Origin: Pachyseris speciosa
Lineage: Eukaryota > Cnidaria > Anthozoa > Scleractinia > Pachyseridae
NCBI GenBank assembly: GCA_016490735.1
Contig: JAEMWC010001638.1
Coordinates: forward strand, 55,767-119,766
Direction of reading: 5' to 3'
DNA length: 64,000 nucleotides
Shown: one piece after another, positions 17,701 through 29,064 of the stretch
Layout of the letters: each line of letters starts with the position of its first letter
Position numbering within the stretch: the first letter of the stretch is position 1
The notes under the pieces: model-generated
Seen by the model: the letters and a program-made list of their open reading frames with translations, nothing else
The model's database searches: none
Told to the model about the DNA's origin: nothing
Position numbers and translations under genes: made by a program

Positions 17701-17976
17701 GGCTTGGTGGAAGACTGTGCTAAGTGACGCGTAGAATGCGTATTTTGGTCCGCGTTTTCTCGAAAACTGAGCGTAAAAAAAGCGAAAAGAATATAGGGCA
17801 ATGTTTTTCTAATGTATCAAAGGCGATATGCAAAACTTCAGCTCATTTGGAGGACGTCAGCAAAATGACCAAAATCGTCACTTATGCCCTTCTTCCACTG
17901 AGCCCTTCAAATGCTATAAATTTCATACTGGTATGAAATAATTTCACACAAAGTAAATGTTATACCACAACATATA

Positions 17977-18892
17977 TGTTTGTACTACAAAGCCTGTATG
18001 TTGTTTTATCAGAACTCATCTTTGGTCATGCCAGCTACCACTTATAATTTATTAAATAATTCAAGAAATGGATAATTCAGTTAATGGTAACAATTTTAAG
18101 TTTGTTAATTGTACTACAGACATTGTACATGTTACAATAATCAATGGCCACTTGACATAATACAAGAGTTGTGAAACTGTGGCCACTCTTGTATTGTATT
18201 GTTGTATTACATCACTTTAACTTACAACCTAATTACCTTTTTACAATCTCACATGATGTTAACAAGGCTGTGCTTTAAGAAAAGTTTTTGGGAGCCCAAA
18301 ACTCTGAACCTTTGAAATCCAGGGTGCCCAGCATAATAATTGTGTGAAAAAACTAAGATTTCCTTGTCACCCAAAGGTAAAAGTAAGTTGCTAGAGGCCC
18401 CTGGGCACTGCTAGAGCACAGCCTTGGTTAAGTTACACAGGTTATCTATGTATGTGTTACAGTACTCCCTGACAGAGCACCCAGGATTTCAGTAGTAGCT
18501 GTCTAATACTATGCAGGGGATAAGTGCTGACAAACTTTGTGTGGTGATCTCTCACTGACATGAGCCAAGTGTGTGGATTGGAACATATGCAGGCACAATT
18601 CCTGAAAGCTGTTAAGTCTATTTCAATAAGGTTGAAGAAAACATCACTTTGTAGTGGTCCCTATACAGGTTTCACTCTAGTAGTAATTGACTTCTGCTCA
18701 CAATGTATTTTGCATAGGCTTAAAAACTCATTGACAACTCTTTGACTTATTTTGCTGTATAATGTCTATCATTTAGCCATTTCTCTGTTTTTTGGCTACT
18801 GATTAAAGTGTATATGACACAAAATGCTTCATTAGCTTGTTCGAAAGAGCTTTCAAAATGATGAAGAACAGTGGTTATTTTATTGTGATAGC
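17977..18892. other. Right interior of the 4.4 kb element, no gene seen
   Basis: AT-rich DNA with only short shadow frames. No repeat or domain was recognised. Confidence 0.4.
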
Positions 18893-19481
18893 ACTCTTGG
18901 TTGCCGAGTTATTCAAGATTATAATTTATGCAAATTAGAAGACTTGTAACGTCACAAGGTGGACACAAAATGAAGAAAAATCACAAAATTTGGAATATCT
19001 GTGCAAATAAGAAGTCTACAGGATTGAAATTTTGCAGGGTTGATGTGCTGCCAGAACTACACATTATGGTAGTGGTTATGATGTCACCATAGCAACATAC
19101 CCATTACCAGACCTCTACCTTCCCAAATGAAAAATGCCTTATTTGTTGCTCCAGAGTCTAACAGACTTTCTTATACTTGTGCTGTGTAATGTCCATATTT
19201 GCTCACACCCACTGTATGGACAACAAGAGTAAATAGCACTTCTTGGGGAAGGAAACTATGATTTTATCCTTTGGGAAAAGTAGAGGTCTGGTGATGAGTA
19301 TGTTGCTATGGTGACATCATGACCACTTTTAGAATGTGTAGTTCTGGCAGCACATCAACCCTGCAAAATTTCAATCCTGTAGACTTAGACTGATTTTACT
19401 TCATTTTGTGTCAACCTTGTGATGTTACAAGTCCTCTAATTTGCATAAATCAAAATCTTGAATAACTCGGCAACCAAGAGT
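18893..19481. mobile_element. Foldback element of about 590 bp
   Basis: The arms 18,893 to about 19,130 and about 19,262-19,481 are inverse copies: ACTCTTGGTTGCCGAGTTATT at the left end, AATAACTCGGCAACCAAGAGT at the right. Between them CTACACATT/AATGTGTAG and TAGCAACATAC words also pair. The loop is about 130 bp. Confidence 0.88.
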
Positions 19482-19630
19482 TAAAAAAAAAATTCCACCC
19501 CCCATTTTTTCAACCACACCCCAAAAATAAAAGCCCTTTTTAGACAGTTGATAAGACCAGACCAGCTTAAAAATGATAAACTGGTTTGAAAAAAATTGAA
19601 CCAAAGTCAAAAATTGAACTACAACATTTA

Positions 19631-20690
19631 TGCCAGATAGGTGTGAAGCTGTATGCTGAGGAATCCTAATTGTTAGGTATTGATTGATCACTTTACAGTA
19701 GATGCAATGCTTCAAATTATCAATTTCTACTGTTTCCTTGCCTTGCGGTACTGTGACAAATTTATATTCTAATATAGGGTGCGAAGCTTTACATGTATGC
19801 ATAGCAATTGAAGAGGCTAGTGGAAAAACCTCCTAAGTGACTATTTAAGTCAAAAATTTTTTTCGTAAAAGTGCTTATTCTTATTGTTACAATATTGATT
19901 AATCACTTTAAAGTAGATGCACTGCTTCACATTATCAATTTCTAATTTTTTGTCCTTGCTATACAGTACTGTGGTCAAGGTATTATGCCGGTTAGGTGTG
20001 AAGCTGTAGGCTGAGGAATCCTAATTGTTAGGTATTGCTTGATCACTTTACAGTAGATGCAATGCTCCAAATTACATCAATTTCTATCTTTTCCTTGCTA
20101 CACTGTATACAGTACTGTGATCAAGGTATATGCCAGTTAGGTGCGAAGCTTTATGCTGAGGAATTCTTACTGTTAGACATAGGTTGATCACTTTACAGCA
20201 GATGCAATGCTCAAAATTATCAAATTCTATTTTTTCCTTGCTATGCAGTACTTTGATCAAGGTATATGCTACTTAATTGCAAAACTGTATGGGGAATCGT
20301 ACGTGTAAATTGTAAGGCATTGAATAATCACTTTACAGTAGAGGCAATGCTCCACTTTCAATTTTTCCGTTAATATGTGGTACTATGATCAAGGTATTAT
20401 GCTGGTTGGGTGCAAAACTTTATGCTGAGGAATTCATACTGGTAGGCATTGATTAGCTTATCACTCTACAGTAGATGCAATGTAACAAATTATCAATTTC
20501 TATTTTTCCTTGCTATGCAGTACTGTGATCATTATCAATTTTTACGTGTAGCTTTTCCTTACCATACAGTTAACTGTGATCAAAGTATATGCTAGTTCAG
20601 TGCAAAGCTTTATGCTGAGGAATTCTTACTGTTTGGCATTGATTAATCAGTTTACAGTAGATGCAATGCAATGTTTGGGTGTGATTGAGA
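19631..20690. repeat. Satellite of about 140 bp units, right block (about seven copies)
   Basis: Same unit and orientation as the left block (ATCACTTTACAGTAGATGCAA; GTACTGTGATCAAGGTAT). Copies lie near 19,645, 19,880, 20,000, 20,140, 20,290, 20,420 and 20,600; several are shortened. Confidence 0.87.
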
Positions 20691-23600
20691 ACCACTGTAG
20701 TGGCACTGTTTGCAAATGGTGGCCAAATTTTGGCTCCACCAAAAGAGGAGAAATGAAGTAAACAATGGGAAACTAAGTCTCCTACATGTTCTTTCCTTAT
20801 ACACATGTACATGTACACTGTAGGTAGATGCTTAAAAGCTTAATGACAGCCCAGGCTTACACCTGTACATGTAAGTGTTGTATTTAAATATAGCCATACC
20901 CATACGAAATGAGCAGCACTTTACAGCGCCTCAAGATAAAACTGAATTTTTCACATTCTAAAAATATGACAGGTCCCTGTAATCCACAATAAATATTCTT
21001 TATCAAGTTAAAGAAGATAGTAGCAGACAGAATTCAAGCAAAACGGATATAAAAGTCTCAATTATAGTAGCACGGAGTTGAAACATGACATTCAAGTCCC
21101 TTGGGACATTTGAGACAACATGTGTATTGTTGCCATTTTGCGACCATCTCGTGTTACAATGACGATTCAAACTCGACCGTTACTGGTTTTAAAAACTGAA
21201 AGCAGGCAAATAATAGGTAGAGTGCCTTAATTTTGGGATGAAAAGTGTAGAAGTGACTCTTGGATTTTGCCATGACATTAACAATATGCGATAAAAAAGT
21301 GGAGATTTTTCTGGCATCTTTGTTGGGGTTTATCTGTGGAAGCAAGCAGCATTATGATGTTTTTTCGATGGTCGCTTCAAAATGTGAACGCTGTCATATA
21401 GGATGTTTGCTAAAAGTGAAAAGATAACCTCCAGGAAACTTGCACCCATATCAATTTATGGATTACTAAGAAAGGGAAGTAGCGGACTGACCAAGACTGA
21501 TCTACATGTAGGTGATCATGAGCATGAAGGAATTTTTTCGTGAACCTCAAACGTTATTACTGGAAGATGGGCATGAAAGCTAGAAGGAAAGGATCGATTG
21601 ATGACTTGGGTTAAAATATTTCAGTATTTGCTGTTTCCACATGGTAGCTATGTACTTTACATTGTTTCAGTTAGAACCGTATTATATATTATTTTGCATT
21701 CTTACGTCTACGTGGTTTTCCGACATTCTATGAGGCCCTGTTCGCACTATGCAAATCTGTTTATTTTAAGCTCTGGCTAAACGAGGCAACAACATATGTT
21801 GCGGCAACAATTTGAGCTTATGCATGTTTCCACAATGTTTTCCTGTTTATAGCTACCTGAGGAAACATTGCTGTGGTCATCATCGCAACGTGTTATACAG
21901 TGTATGTAGTGTTGGTGACTGTGTGAGCTTGCGATCGTCATGATCAAGATGGATCAGCGAGGAAACAACAGACTCTCTTCCCATACTCATATGTCTACGG
22001 AACAAGATTTTGGGAAAGAGGCACTGGTGCAGATGGATTTTGAACCAAGATTCTATAGGGTGAAGAAATATCCAATACGGATGAAAACTATGGTGATGTC
22101 GGCATCTCCTTAGCTGAATTAAAACCGCCAGCGACGATTGCAATTTTGTGAGTTTTCGATACGCTGCTAAAGCGCCACCGCTTATCGCTTCTGATATACT
22201 GTAAATCAATATCTCGTAAACACATTCTTGGCATATTTGAAGCCCATTTACAGCCTTCACGCAGCGCTGATCGTGATTTCATGAAATGTTCATGCCGCTG
22301 TCAAATCACTTCTGAATCAGTTCTCCTTTAAGGCTGTTAAACGGCTGCTTTAGCAGCCAAAATTTGCGACTGCTGCAGCCAGCCAGCACTGCCCATTTCA
22401 TATGGGTAAGTGAGAAGAAAGTGAGAAGGGTTTCTTTCTAAGAGTTACATCTTGTGGTCTCGGGGTGTCTTGTGAAAAATAAATAGGCATGTCTCTCACA
22501 TTTGCTCTGGGTACTATTTTGTGATTATTTTCATGTTAAAAAAAGATTTTTTCCCTTTTTGTTCTGATGCCTTTACATAAAATGTAATTGATTATCTGCA
22601 ATTTAGTGTTAGTATTATCAGGAGTCTTACCAGGAGGCTCAAAAAGAACTACTCAAGCATAAACTTGTCAACATGTACAGCTACATGTACGCTGTAGGCA
22701 AATAGTATTTTGAGTAGTTAATATTTGGTCACTGGATTGAGTAATACCCTGTGGCAAACAAACTAAATGAAACATGTCTGATGAACACCATGTGAGGGTC
22801 TCTAACGGTGATAATAGTTACCAATGACTTGTTTTACCCACACTTTTTTTGTTGATATTTGATACATATAACTCAGTAGCCATCAGTAGCAACTTACTTC
22901 CCTGTTCTTTATAGTCTTTTGTTTCTCTGAACAGTACCTGTACTTGGCTTCCAGTGTTTATTCATCATGTTATCAGTATTTTACTTGCAGTTTAGCATGG
23001 TCACTTGTATGTAGTAATGTGACTAATCCTTTATTTTGAATTTTACAGAGAACTGCTGCAATTGATGATGACCTCGATATTTTGTTAAATTGTTGCAATT
23101 GGAGGTTTTTTGAGTAACACCTTTTGACAGCTATTTTATCCACTGTCATTTCGTGTTTCTTTAGCCAAAAAGTTAGTGAGAGAATAAAAATAATGATTTT
23201 GTTGTTCACAAAACATGTGTCCTGGGTATATATTTTGCCTCTAATAGTTCTTAATTAAATGAAGGGAGTTTCTTGTATTTAAGCTGTTTTGGGAAGTATA
23301 ATGAGTATAAATCAAGCAAAAATTAGAACCATTCTACGGTAAGTGGTAGTTGATTTTAGCCCTCCAGTATAGAACTTTTAGACTCTCTTTGAAGTGTCCT
23401 TAAGGATACATTGGTGTTGATTCAGCCCTGAAAAGTGTAAAAAGTGCATTGTTTTGGTTTTATATGGGCTAAATCAGTAACCCATTGTGGCCATAAATTC
23501 CCCTTTATACAGGTTCGAAATGGCTTAAATGGGGCCATTGCTAACTATGCCAAAAACCAGTTTAGCCCTTCTAAGAGAGCTATTTCACATAAATAACACC

Positions 23601-24204
23601 CAAAACAGCTCTTATAAAGAATGTTGTTTCAAACATAATGGTACTAATTTTGTTTTTTACATGTAGAGTACATTTGTTTTGAACAGAAATTGGGCTAAAT
23701 TGGCCACAAAATATGGGCCAATTTTATTTCTTTTTGAAGGCATGAAACAGCCCTTTAAAAACTAAAACTACCCCTTTGTTTCGGCTACCTTATACAGGGC
23801 TATGTCTTCCCTATTTACTGGGGCCAAAACAACTATTCCAAATGGGCTAAATTAGCCCCCAAAATAGTACTGTATTTTACTCACCGAAACGGCCCCATTT
23901 TGGGGGCTAAAACAGATCTTTTCGATTTACAGTGTAAAGTACTAAATACTTAAATACTGGAAGAGGATTTTAATCAGTTTTTTTTATTAGACAGGCCTTT
24001 CTCGTGATATTTTCCCATGACCAACCCTTTAACTTTTCCAAGAAAATCCCATCAAAAATCTTTGAAAATCCAACGATATTACCATGAAAAAACTACTAGA
24101 TTTTCAAGGGTAAATTCACCCTAAGAATGAAAAGATGATGACCACTGTCATTGCATCCGCTGGCATTCAAATAAGAGTCTCACAAAGCAAGAAAAATATT
24201 TGTT
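20691..24204. other. No gene recognised
   Basis: Only short frames without domain text. A frame pair at 21,880-22,282 on the minus strand and one of 57 codons on the plus strand (21,941-22,113) overlap each other, and neither looks like a family I know. From 23,340 to 23,940 GGGCTAAA-type words recur, suggesting an old repeat. Confidence 0.4.
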
Positions 24205-24330
24205 TAGCCTGCGTAGCTAGCGGTTTGTCGGGTAGCATGCAAGCAGCAAAGCCGTCCTTTGCTCCATTCTCCTAGTGGCATCGCCGCTTGCTCAAGCGCT
24301 CCCTGACAAAACTGCCAGCTACACAGGCTA
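24205..24330. mobile_element. Short MITE with TAGCCTGCGTAGCT ends
   Basis: Left TAGCCTGCGTAGCTAGCGGTT pairs with the right AACTGCCAGCTACACAGGCTA, with a few mismatches. Flanks ATATTTG and ATATCTG may be a decayed target duplication. Confidence 0.75.
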
Positions 24331-24635
24331 ATATCTGTTGTGATGACCTTCTGAAGCCTAACTGTAAACCACATTATTTTATGTTGTGTTCAAAACTGTT
24401 TTGTTAAGAGTCATACAACTTTCTTTTGTTTTTTTCAGGGGAGAGAACAGACATCCAAACAAATGTCTAGGTTCGCAGCGGGCGGGCAAGAGTTGTCTTT
24501 CATCCTTTACCCCTTCCCTCTTCACATTTCATGCACACTGTGTGTTCTTTAAAAGTAAATGACTGCTACTTAGGCTACTGAAAATGGAGGTAATAAATTA
24601 TTCACTGGTGGTACCAAAATGGTAAATTCAAGACT

Positions 24636-24907
24636 ACAATCTTGGACAAAACTGTTGAGAAAATTGAGCTTAGAAGCTTTTGTGTGTGCAAACAGTGATC
24701 ACTGAGTTTCAAAGCCCCCCTCACTACCAATTCAATGTTGTATGCGCCTCCTAACCATTTCCCTGACAATGGTGGCTTCAACATTGAAAAGGGGGAGGGG
24801 GGGGGGGGAGGAAGTTACTTTAGGGATATTGTTGACTGACACATATTGGAGAAGGAGTTTTGGACCCTAGGAGGCCTATTTTCTCAAGTAGTTTTGTCCA
24901 AGATTGT
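24636..24907. mobile_element. MITE family A, copy 1
   Basis: Inverted ends ACAATCTTGGACAAAACT...TTGAGAAAA and their complement, about 29 bp. The body is shared with the copy at 26,287-26,539, including ACAGTGATCACTGAGTTTC and GGACCCTAGGAGGCC, and contains a G-run. Confidence 0.85.
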
Positions 24908-26286
24908 ATGACTGAGAAACTGGCGAAAAGGTCCGATACACGCACTCCAGTAAATTGCTCCTGCCATTAATTATTGTTAAATCAGATGCTTAAGAAGTTC
25001 GATTAGTTACATGGGATATATTCTGGTATTAAGAGAAATTATGGGTATTATTGAGGACTCAAAAAACCCCTTCCCTCTCGTGGCTCTCTGCTATTTATTG
25101 GCAAGGGAAAATACGATGATGAATACAGGCTCAACTTACACAATAAGAACGGTCAACATTGCATTTTCACCACTTGACAAGAGACTGGCAACTGTAGAAA
25201 TAATGAGAAGGTGTAGTTTACTGTGCGGTTCATAAATAAAATTGGAGCAGAAAGTAATTTTCAGCATGCGGAATTAACCAAATGTACAACTTTCTTTGCT
25301 TCCGAAATCATGGATGGCATTACATAGGTCTATATATATTGACAGAATGGATGGCTGACTGGACATCATCATTTGAGGAAAAGTACAACCGCACAAAGTA
25401 TTCATAGATGTGAAATTTACATTTGATAGTGCAAAATAGGCTTAAGGAAAGCGAGCTTTTTGGGATGAACAATAAAAGACAATTGGGTCACGCGATCACT
25501 TTATTTCATCACAGTGACCTCCGTTCGTGACACATACCTCGCAAATGTGAAGAGCTGTATCGCAATGGACTAAATGGTACTACTGCATCACAGAAAGAGA
25601 ATATCTGTCCTTTTTGTATCGACAAAAAGATTACAACGATTAAATGCTTGGATTTGGGACGATTAACACGGGGAAGTCTTCGCATTTGAACGATTAACAA
25701 CAGTTTACAGTACTTTTATATAAATAGGCATGATAGTCTATTGTTTTATTTCGCATTCGTTGTTAACCGTTGAAATTGTCTGTTAATCGTTCTTTTATTG
25801 ATCCATTGTTTCTCTTTGGCTAAGTTAACCGTGACATACCTAATGGCATACTTGTCTATCGGCTAATATGGTCCGTTTGCGAAACGTGTTGGGGGGATTC
25901 GCGTTGAATTTCCTGCGGGATATGGTCTTAATAAAATATGTACCGGCTAACACATAGGCCGTCACTTCCATAACACATTCATCAGTAATGCTTTTTTTAA
26001 GACATGTGACCTCACGCTTTCCCCAGCAGATGATCGAACAAACAACAGTCGAATAGTGACAGAAGAAATCTCCAGTTTGCAAAGTGGGTTTTGGCGTATA
26101 CGACACATAATTCAGTGACACTTTATAAACTCAGGGATATATTGTTGGCTTGTTATATTTCATTGGAATGCAAACATGGCAACAACAGAGCTTTAACTGA
26201 TGACAGGCCCATATGAGTGACTAACAACAGCTGCTTAGGACTTGCAACTCTTGCACTACACAGGAAATTTCAAAAAAGTCTCGTAC
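24908..26286. other. No gene established
   Basis: A 93-codon minus-strand frame at 25,840-26,121 (GDFFCHYSTVVCSIICWGK...) has no domain I recognise and no clear splice sites. The rest carries only shadow frames. Confidence 0.35.
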
Positions 26287-26539
26287 ACAATCTTGGAAAA
26301 ACTGTTGAGAAAAATGAGCTTAGAAGCCTTTGTGTGTGCAAACAGTGATCACTGAGTTTCAAAGCCCCCCTCCCCCCAATTCCCGTTTCCCTGACAATGG
26401 TGGCTTCCAACTTCAACATTGAAAAGGGGGAGGGGGGGAAAGGAAGTTACTTTAGGGATATTGTTGACTGACACATATTGGAGAAGGATTTTTGGACCCT
26501 AGGAGGCCTATTTTCTCAAGTAGTTTCGTCCAAGATTGT
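26287..26539. mobile_element. MITE family A, copy 2
   Basis: Same orientation as copy 1, with matching inverted ends (ACAATCTTGG / CCAAGATTGT). It differs by small indels in the G-rich middle. Confidence 0.85.
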
Positions 26540-26632
26540 AGGTGTATGAGAAGATGAGTTCATTCCAAATGGGGCACAAAGACCTCCTTTGTGTAAAAAA
26601 TCTTGCTAGCAAGAACCTTGAAGTTAGACTAA

Positions 26633-27033
26633 GGGCCTGTTCAGATGGAGGTGGGGGACCCCAGGAAGGTAAGGTCCCCTACCTAGGTGGGGTTACCAAT
26701 CTCTCCATAAAATCTCTCTTTATTTCTCGATCGCATTCACATGTGAGATGGGGTACCTCACCAAGGCGGGTTACCTGGTCAGCCAGGGCGAGTAACCCGC
26801 TTTGCTGGGGTGAGTTTTCTCCATGTGAATGCTGGAGGTGGGGTGGGGTGATTTTCATCCGGGCAATTATCTCTGAATTCTTTTATTAATATACATTCTT
26901 AACGACCACACGATAGCATTTTAAACCTCACCCAAGCGCCCCGGGGTTACATGTAAAGGCCAGCCTTTTTTGACCACAGGTCGGTGGGGGACCTCACCTT
27001 CCTGGTGTCCTCCACCTCCATGTGAACAGGCCC
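26633..27033. mobile_element. PIF/Harbinger-type MITE with TAA target duplication
   Basis: Ends GGGCCTGTTCAGATGGAGG and, inverted, GGGCCTGTTCACATGGAGG, extending about 45 bp. TAA flanks both sides (26,630-26,632 and 27,034-27,036). A 3 bp TWA duplication is the known signature of PIF/Harbinger and its MITEs. Confidence 0.85.
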
Positions 27034-27036
27034 TAA

Positions 27037-28148
27037 AACAAGAGGCTACAATTATTAGCCTAAACTCGTGCCTGCCAAAATACATTGTGCATGTATCCCT
27101 AAGTTGGTGGGAAACAAGAGAAAAAGAGAAGTCTATCCTCCTTACATAGGATGCATTGCGCTTATTTCTCTTCAAAACTTCTGAATTGATTAACAGGTCA
27201 ACCATTGACAATGGTAATACTTGTAAAAAAACAAAACAAAACAAACAAAACAGACAAAGCAATAAAAAGAGAAGAAACAAAAAAAATGTGGATGGTGTCT
27301 CTACAGCAGTTCGAAACTGGAATTATCTGCATCAAAAGTAGTTACGATGACTGCTGCACTATTTTTACTTAGCATAGCTTATGAGGAGGATAAATATTTT
27401 ATTTATTAAAAAATATCTAATCCGACATTTCTCCTGAGAGTTTGAGAAAGAACACTCATTGAATGGATTAAGATTAGAGATATGAACAAACTGCCAAAAT
27501 TACTCATCGAAGCATCTCTTGCAGAAACCAGACCTGAATTCCGTTCCATATTTTATTTTCACTCAATAGTATTGCATCATGTTCATAATGTGCAGATACA
27601 TGTAGTAGCACTGCCTTCTCTACTACAATGCATTTTTCAAGTACAGTCAACACTGCTTGTGTTATGGATGTGACAATGACCCAAAAAACGACAGCATAGC
27701 AAACCGACTACCTAGAAAATGATGACCCATAAAAACAATGATTAGTGGCTTTTGACTGCTTTTGATCCCAGGAGTTTGGTTTCCTCACATAGGTCTGCTA
27801 GCTTGCACTAAAGACCGTTACAGAACGGAGGATTTTTTGGCATAAACGTTACTGGAATCTCGGTGAAATGTAAGGAGAAATTAATATTCAGTAGGGTGAA
27901 ACTGTTTTTAAATACATCACACTGCTATAAAAATCATGTCACGTATATAACCCTTCTTCATTGTTCACACTGAAGAAGGGTTACATACCCGAAACGTCTT
28001 TGTTTTTAAGAAACATTGCTGACACTTTTGGTATGTTTACCTTTATATCAATCGCACTACTTTAAAATTAAACAAGACTACATTAATTTTGTAATTAAGT
28101 AGAGATCACACTGTTGAGAATATAATTATAGAAAGTACTGTAACTCAC
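27037..28148. other. Intergenic or intronic DNA without a recognised exon
   Basis: No domain text. A hairpin at 27,946-28,000 is listed separately. Confidence 0.4.
27946..28000 (+). other. Hairpin with hammerhead-like words
   Basis: TAACCCTTCTTCA pairs with TGAAGAAGGGTTA across a short loop. The right arm overlaps CTGAAGA, a GGG...CCC stem and CCGAAACGTC, words resembling a hammerhead core. An extra A sits before the stem and no proper stem III with an NUH site is seen, so it is at best a degenerate relic of a retroelement end. Confidence 0.45.
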
Positions 28149-28296
28149 CTGCCGGGACAATTACTCCATACAGTTCTACTCTCAGTGCCTTGTGGTTTCT
28201 GAATTCAGTTGGTTGGAACCTGACAATACTTGCTCTTGCAGTCTCCACAAGATTATGTTTCACAATGTCATTTCTTCCATTATTTGCATCAAAAAT
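28149..28296 (-). CDS. Host exon: C-terminal half of a discoidin (F5/8 type C) domain
   Basis: A 148 bp exon with acceptor TTTACAG before 28,296 and donor GTGAGT after 28,149. It reads IFDANNGRNDIVKHNL, then RFQPTEF and HKALRVELYGV, the usual end of the F5/8 type C fold (RV-E-L-Y-G). It begins in phase 0, exactly continuing the exon at 44,382-44,689 in the middle of the domain, and ends in phase 1. The customary final Cys after YG is replaced by Val. The product is probably an extracellular or membrane-bound lectin/adhesion protein; which one cannot be told from one domain. Confidence 0.78.
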
Positions 28297-28720
28297 CTGT
28301 AAATCAGTTAAAATCACTTTGTAATAAATGTGGAGCAAACTGAGCACTTGCACCAAGTACGTGTACATCAAAACCTTTAACTTCCCTGACTTAGTATGCA
28401 ATTGAAGAAGAGTGAGTGCGTGGTTATGCAAAATTGGAACGATGAACATGAACTGATCATGTTACGTTTTTCTGAGGGGAGGGTGGCCTTATTTCTTGCT
28501 GTTTGTCATGTACTGTAAGTTTCTCTTCTTTCTTCTTTTCTTCAGTTGTTTGTTTTTGACTGATTGCATGTACACTTTGACTGTGAAGAAATGTAAACAG
28601 TCATGGGAACTTCTGCCTTCTAATTGAAACTGATTGACAGTGGGTCAATGTGATAATGGGTTAGTTGACAATGGTTTGACATGAAGGAAGTATGAATTAA
28701 ATCATATATGAACTGCTGAA

Positions 28721-28874
28721 ATGAAATCAAATGAAGAATGATCCTTGCAGTTGTGAACACTATTTATGCAATCGCGAAAAGAAGCCTAAAAAAATTCAGG
28801 ACTTCAACGGGGTTTGAACTCATGACCTTGTGATACCGCAGGTGCAATGCTCTAACCAACCAAGCTATGAAGCC
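28721..28874 (-). repeat. tRNA-derived SINE, copy 1
   Basis: On the minus strand the head GGCTTCATAGCTTGGTTGGT is tRNA-like, with an A-box type TAGCTTGGTTGGTTAGAG and B-box type GGTCATGAGTTCAAACC. A body (CGCGATTGCATAAATAG) follows. It is not a tRNA gene, because the acceptor stem does not close. Confidence 0.75.
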
Positions 28875-28960
28875 ACTGACGTTGGGAGCAGGTCAATTGT
28901 GGATTCTGCATTATCATGTTCCCGTGAAAGAAAAGAGTATGAATGAGGTACATGTATATG

Positions 28961-29064
28961 TGAAATCAAATGAAGAATTGCAGTTGTGAACGCAATTTAT
29001 GCAATTGCGAAAAGAAGCCTGACAAAAAAAAAATTCAGGACTTCAACAGGGTTTGAACCCTTGG
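28961..29064 (-). repeat. tRNA-derived SINE, copy 2, head truncated
   Basis: Same body as copy 1 (TTCTTCATTTGATTTCA, GCATAAATTGCG), in the same orientation, but the sequence ends at the B box. Confidence 0.7.

Larger units (their letters stand above)
15600..17976. mobile_element. Nested 2.4 kb inverted-repeat element
   Basis: The ends are TATATGTTGTGGTAT and its complement. Inside them lie arms of about 200-300 bp in inverse orientation: 15,660-15,890 pairs with 17,705-17,915. The arms contain AAGGGCTCAGTGGAAGAAGGG and the TACGCTCAGTTTTCGAGAAA words, and give two near-identical spurious reading frames on opposite strands. No transposase is seen. Confidence 0.82.
15238..19626. mobile_element. 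4.4 kb terminal-inverted-repeat element inserted in the satellite
   Basis: The left end TGTTGTAGTTCAATTTTTG is matched by CAAAAATTGAACTACAACA at the right end; the inverted match extends over about 50 bp (as far as AAACCAGTTTAT). The flanks join to an uninterrupted satellite unit. The candidate target duplication is 4 bp, TATA (15,234-15,237) against TTTA (19,627-19,630), with one mismatch. No transposase frame is seen, so the copy is non-autonomous or eroded. It carries other elements inside. Confidence 0.85.

Noticed and set aside
15677..17936. Two near-identical 67-70 codon proteins on opposite strands
   Set aside because: They are the same DNA in the two arms of an inverted repeat; no domain and no independent codon signal.
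21880..22282. Harbinger-type nuclease remnant
   Set aside because: No alignable motif in any frame; overlapping frames on both strands look random.
25840..26121. Host exon or small secreted cysteine protein
   Set aside because: No signal peptide, no recognised domain and no convincing splice sites.
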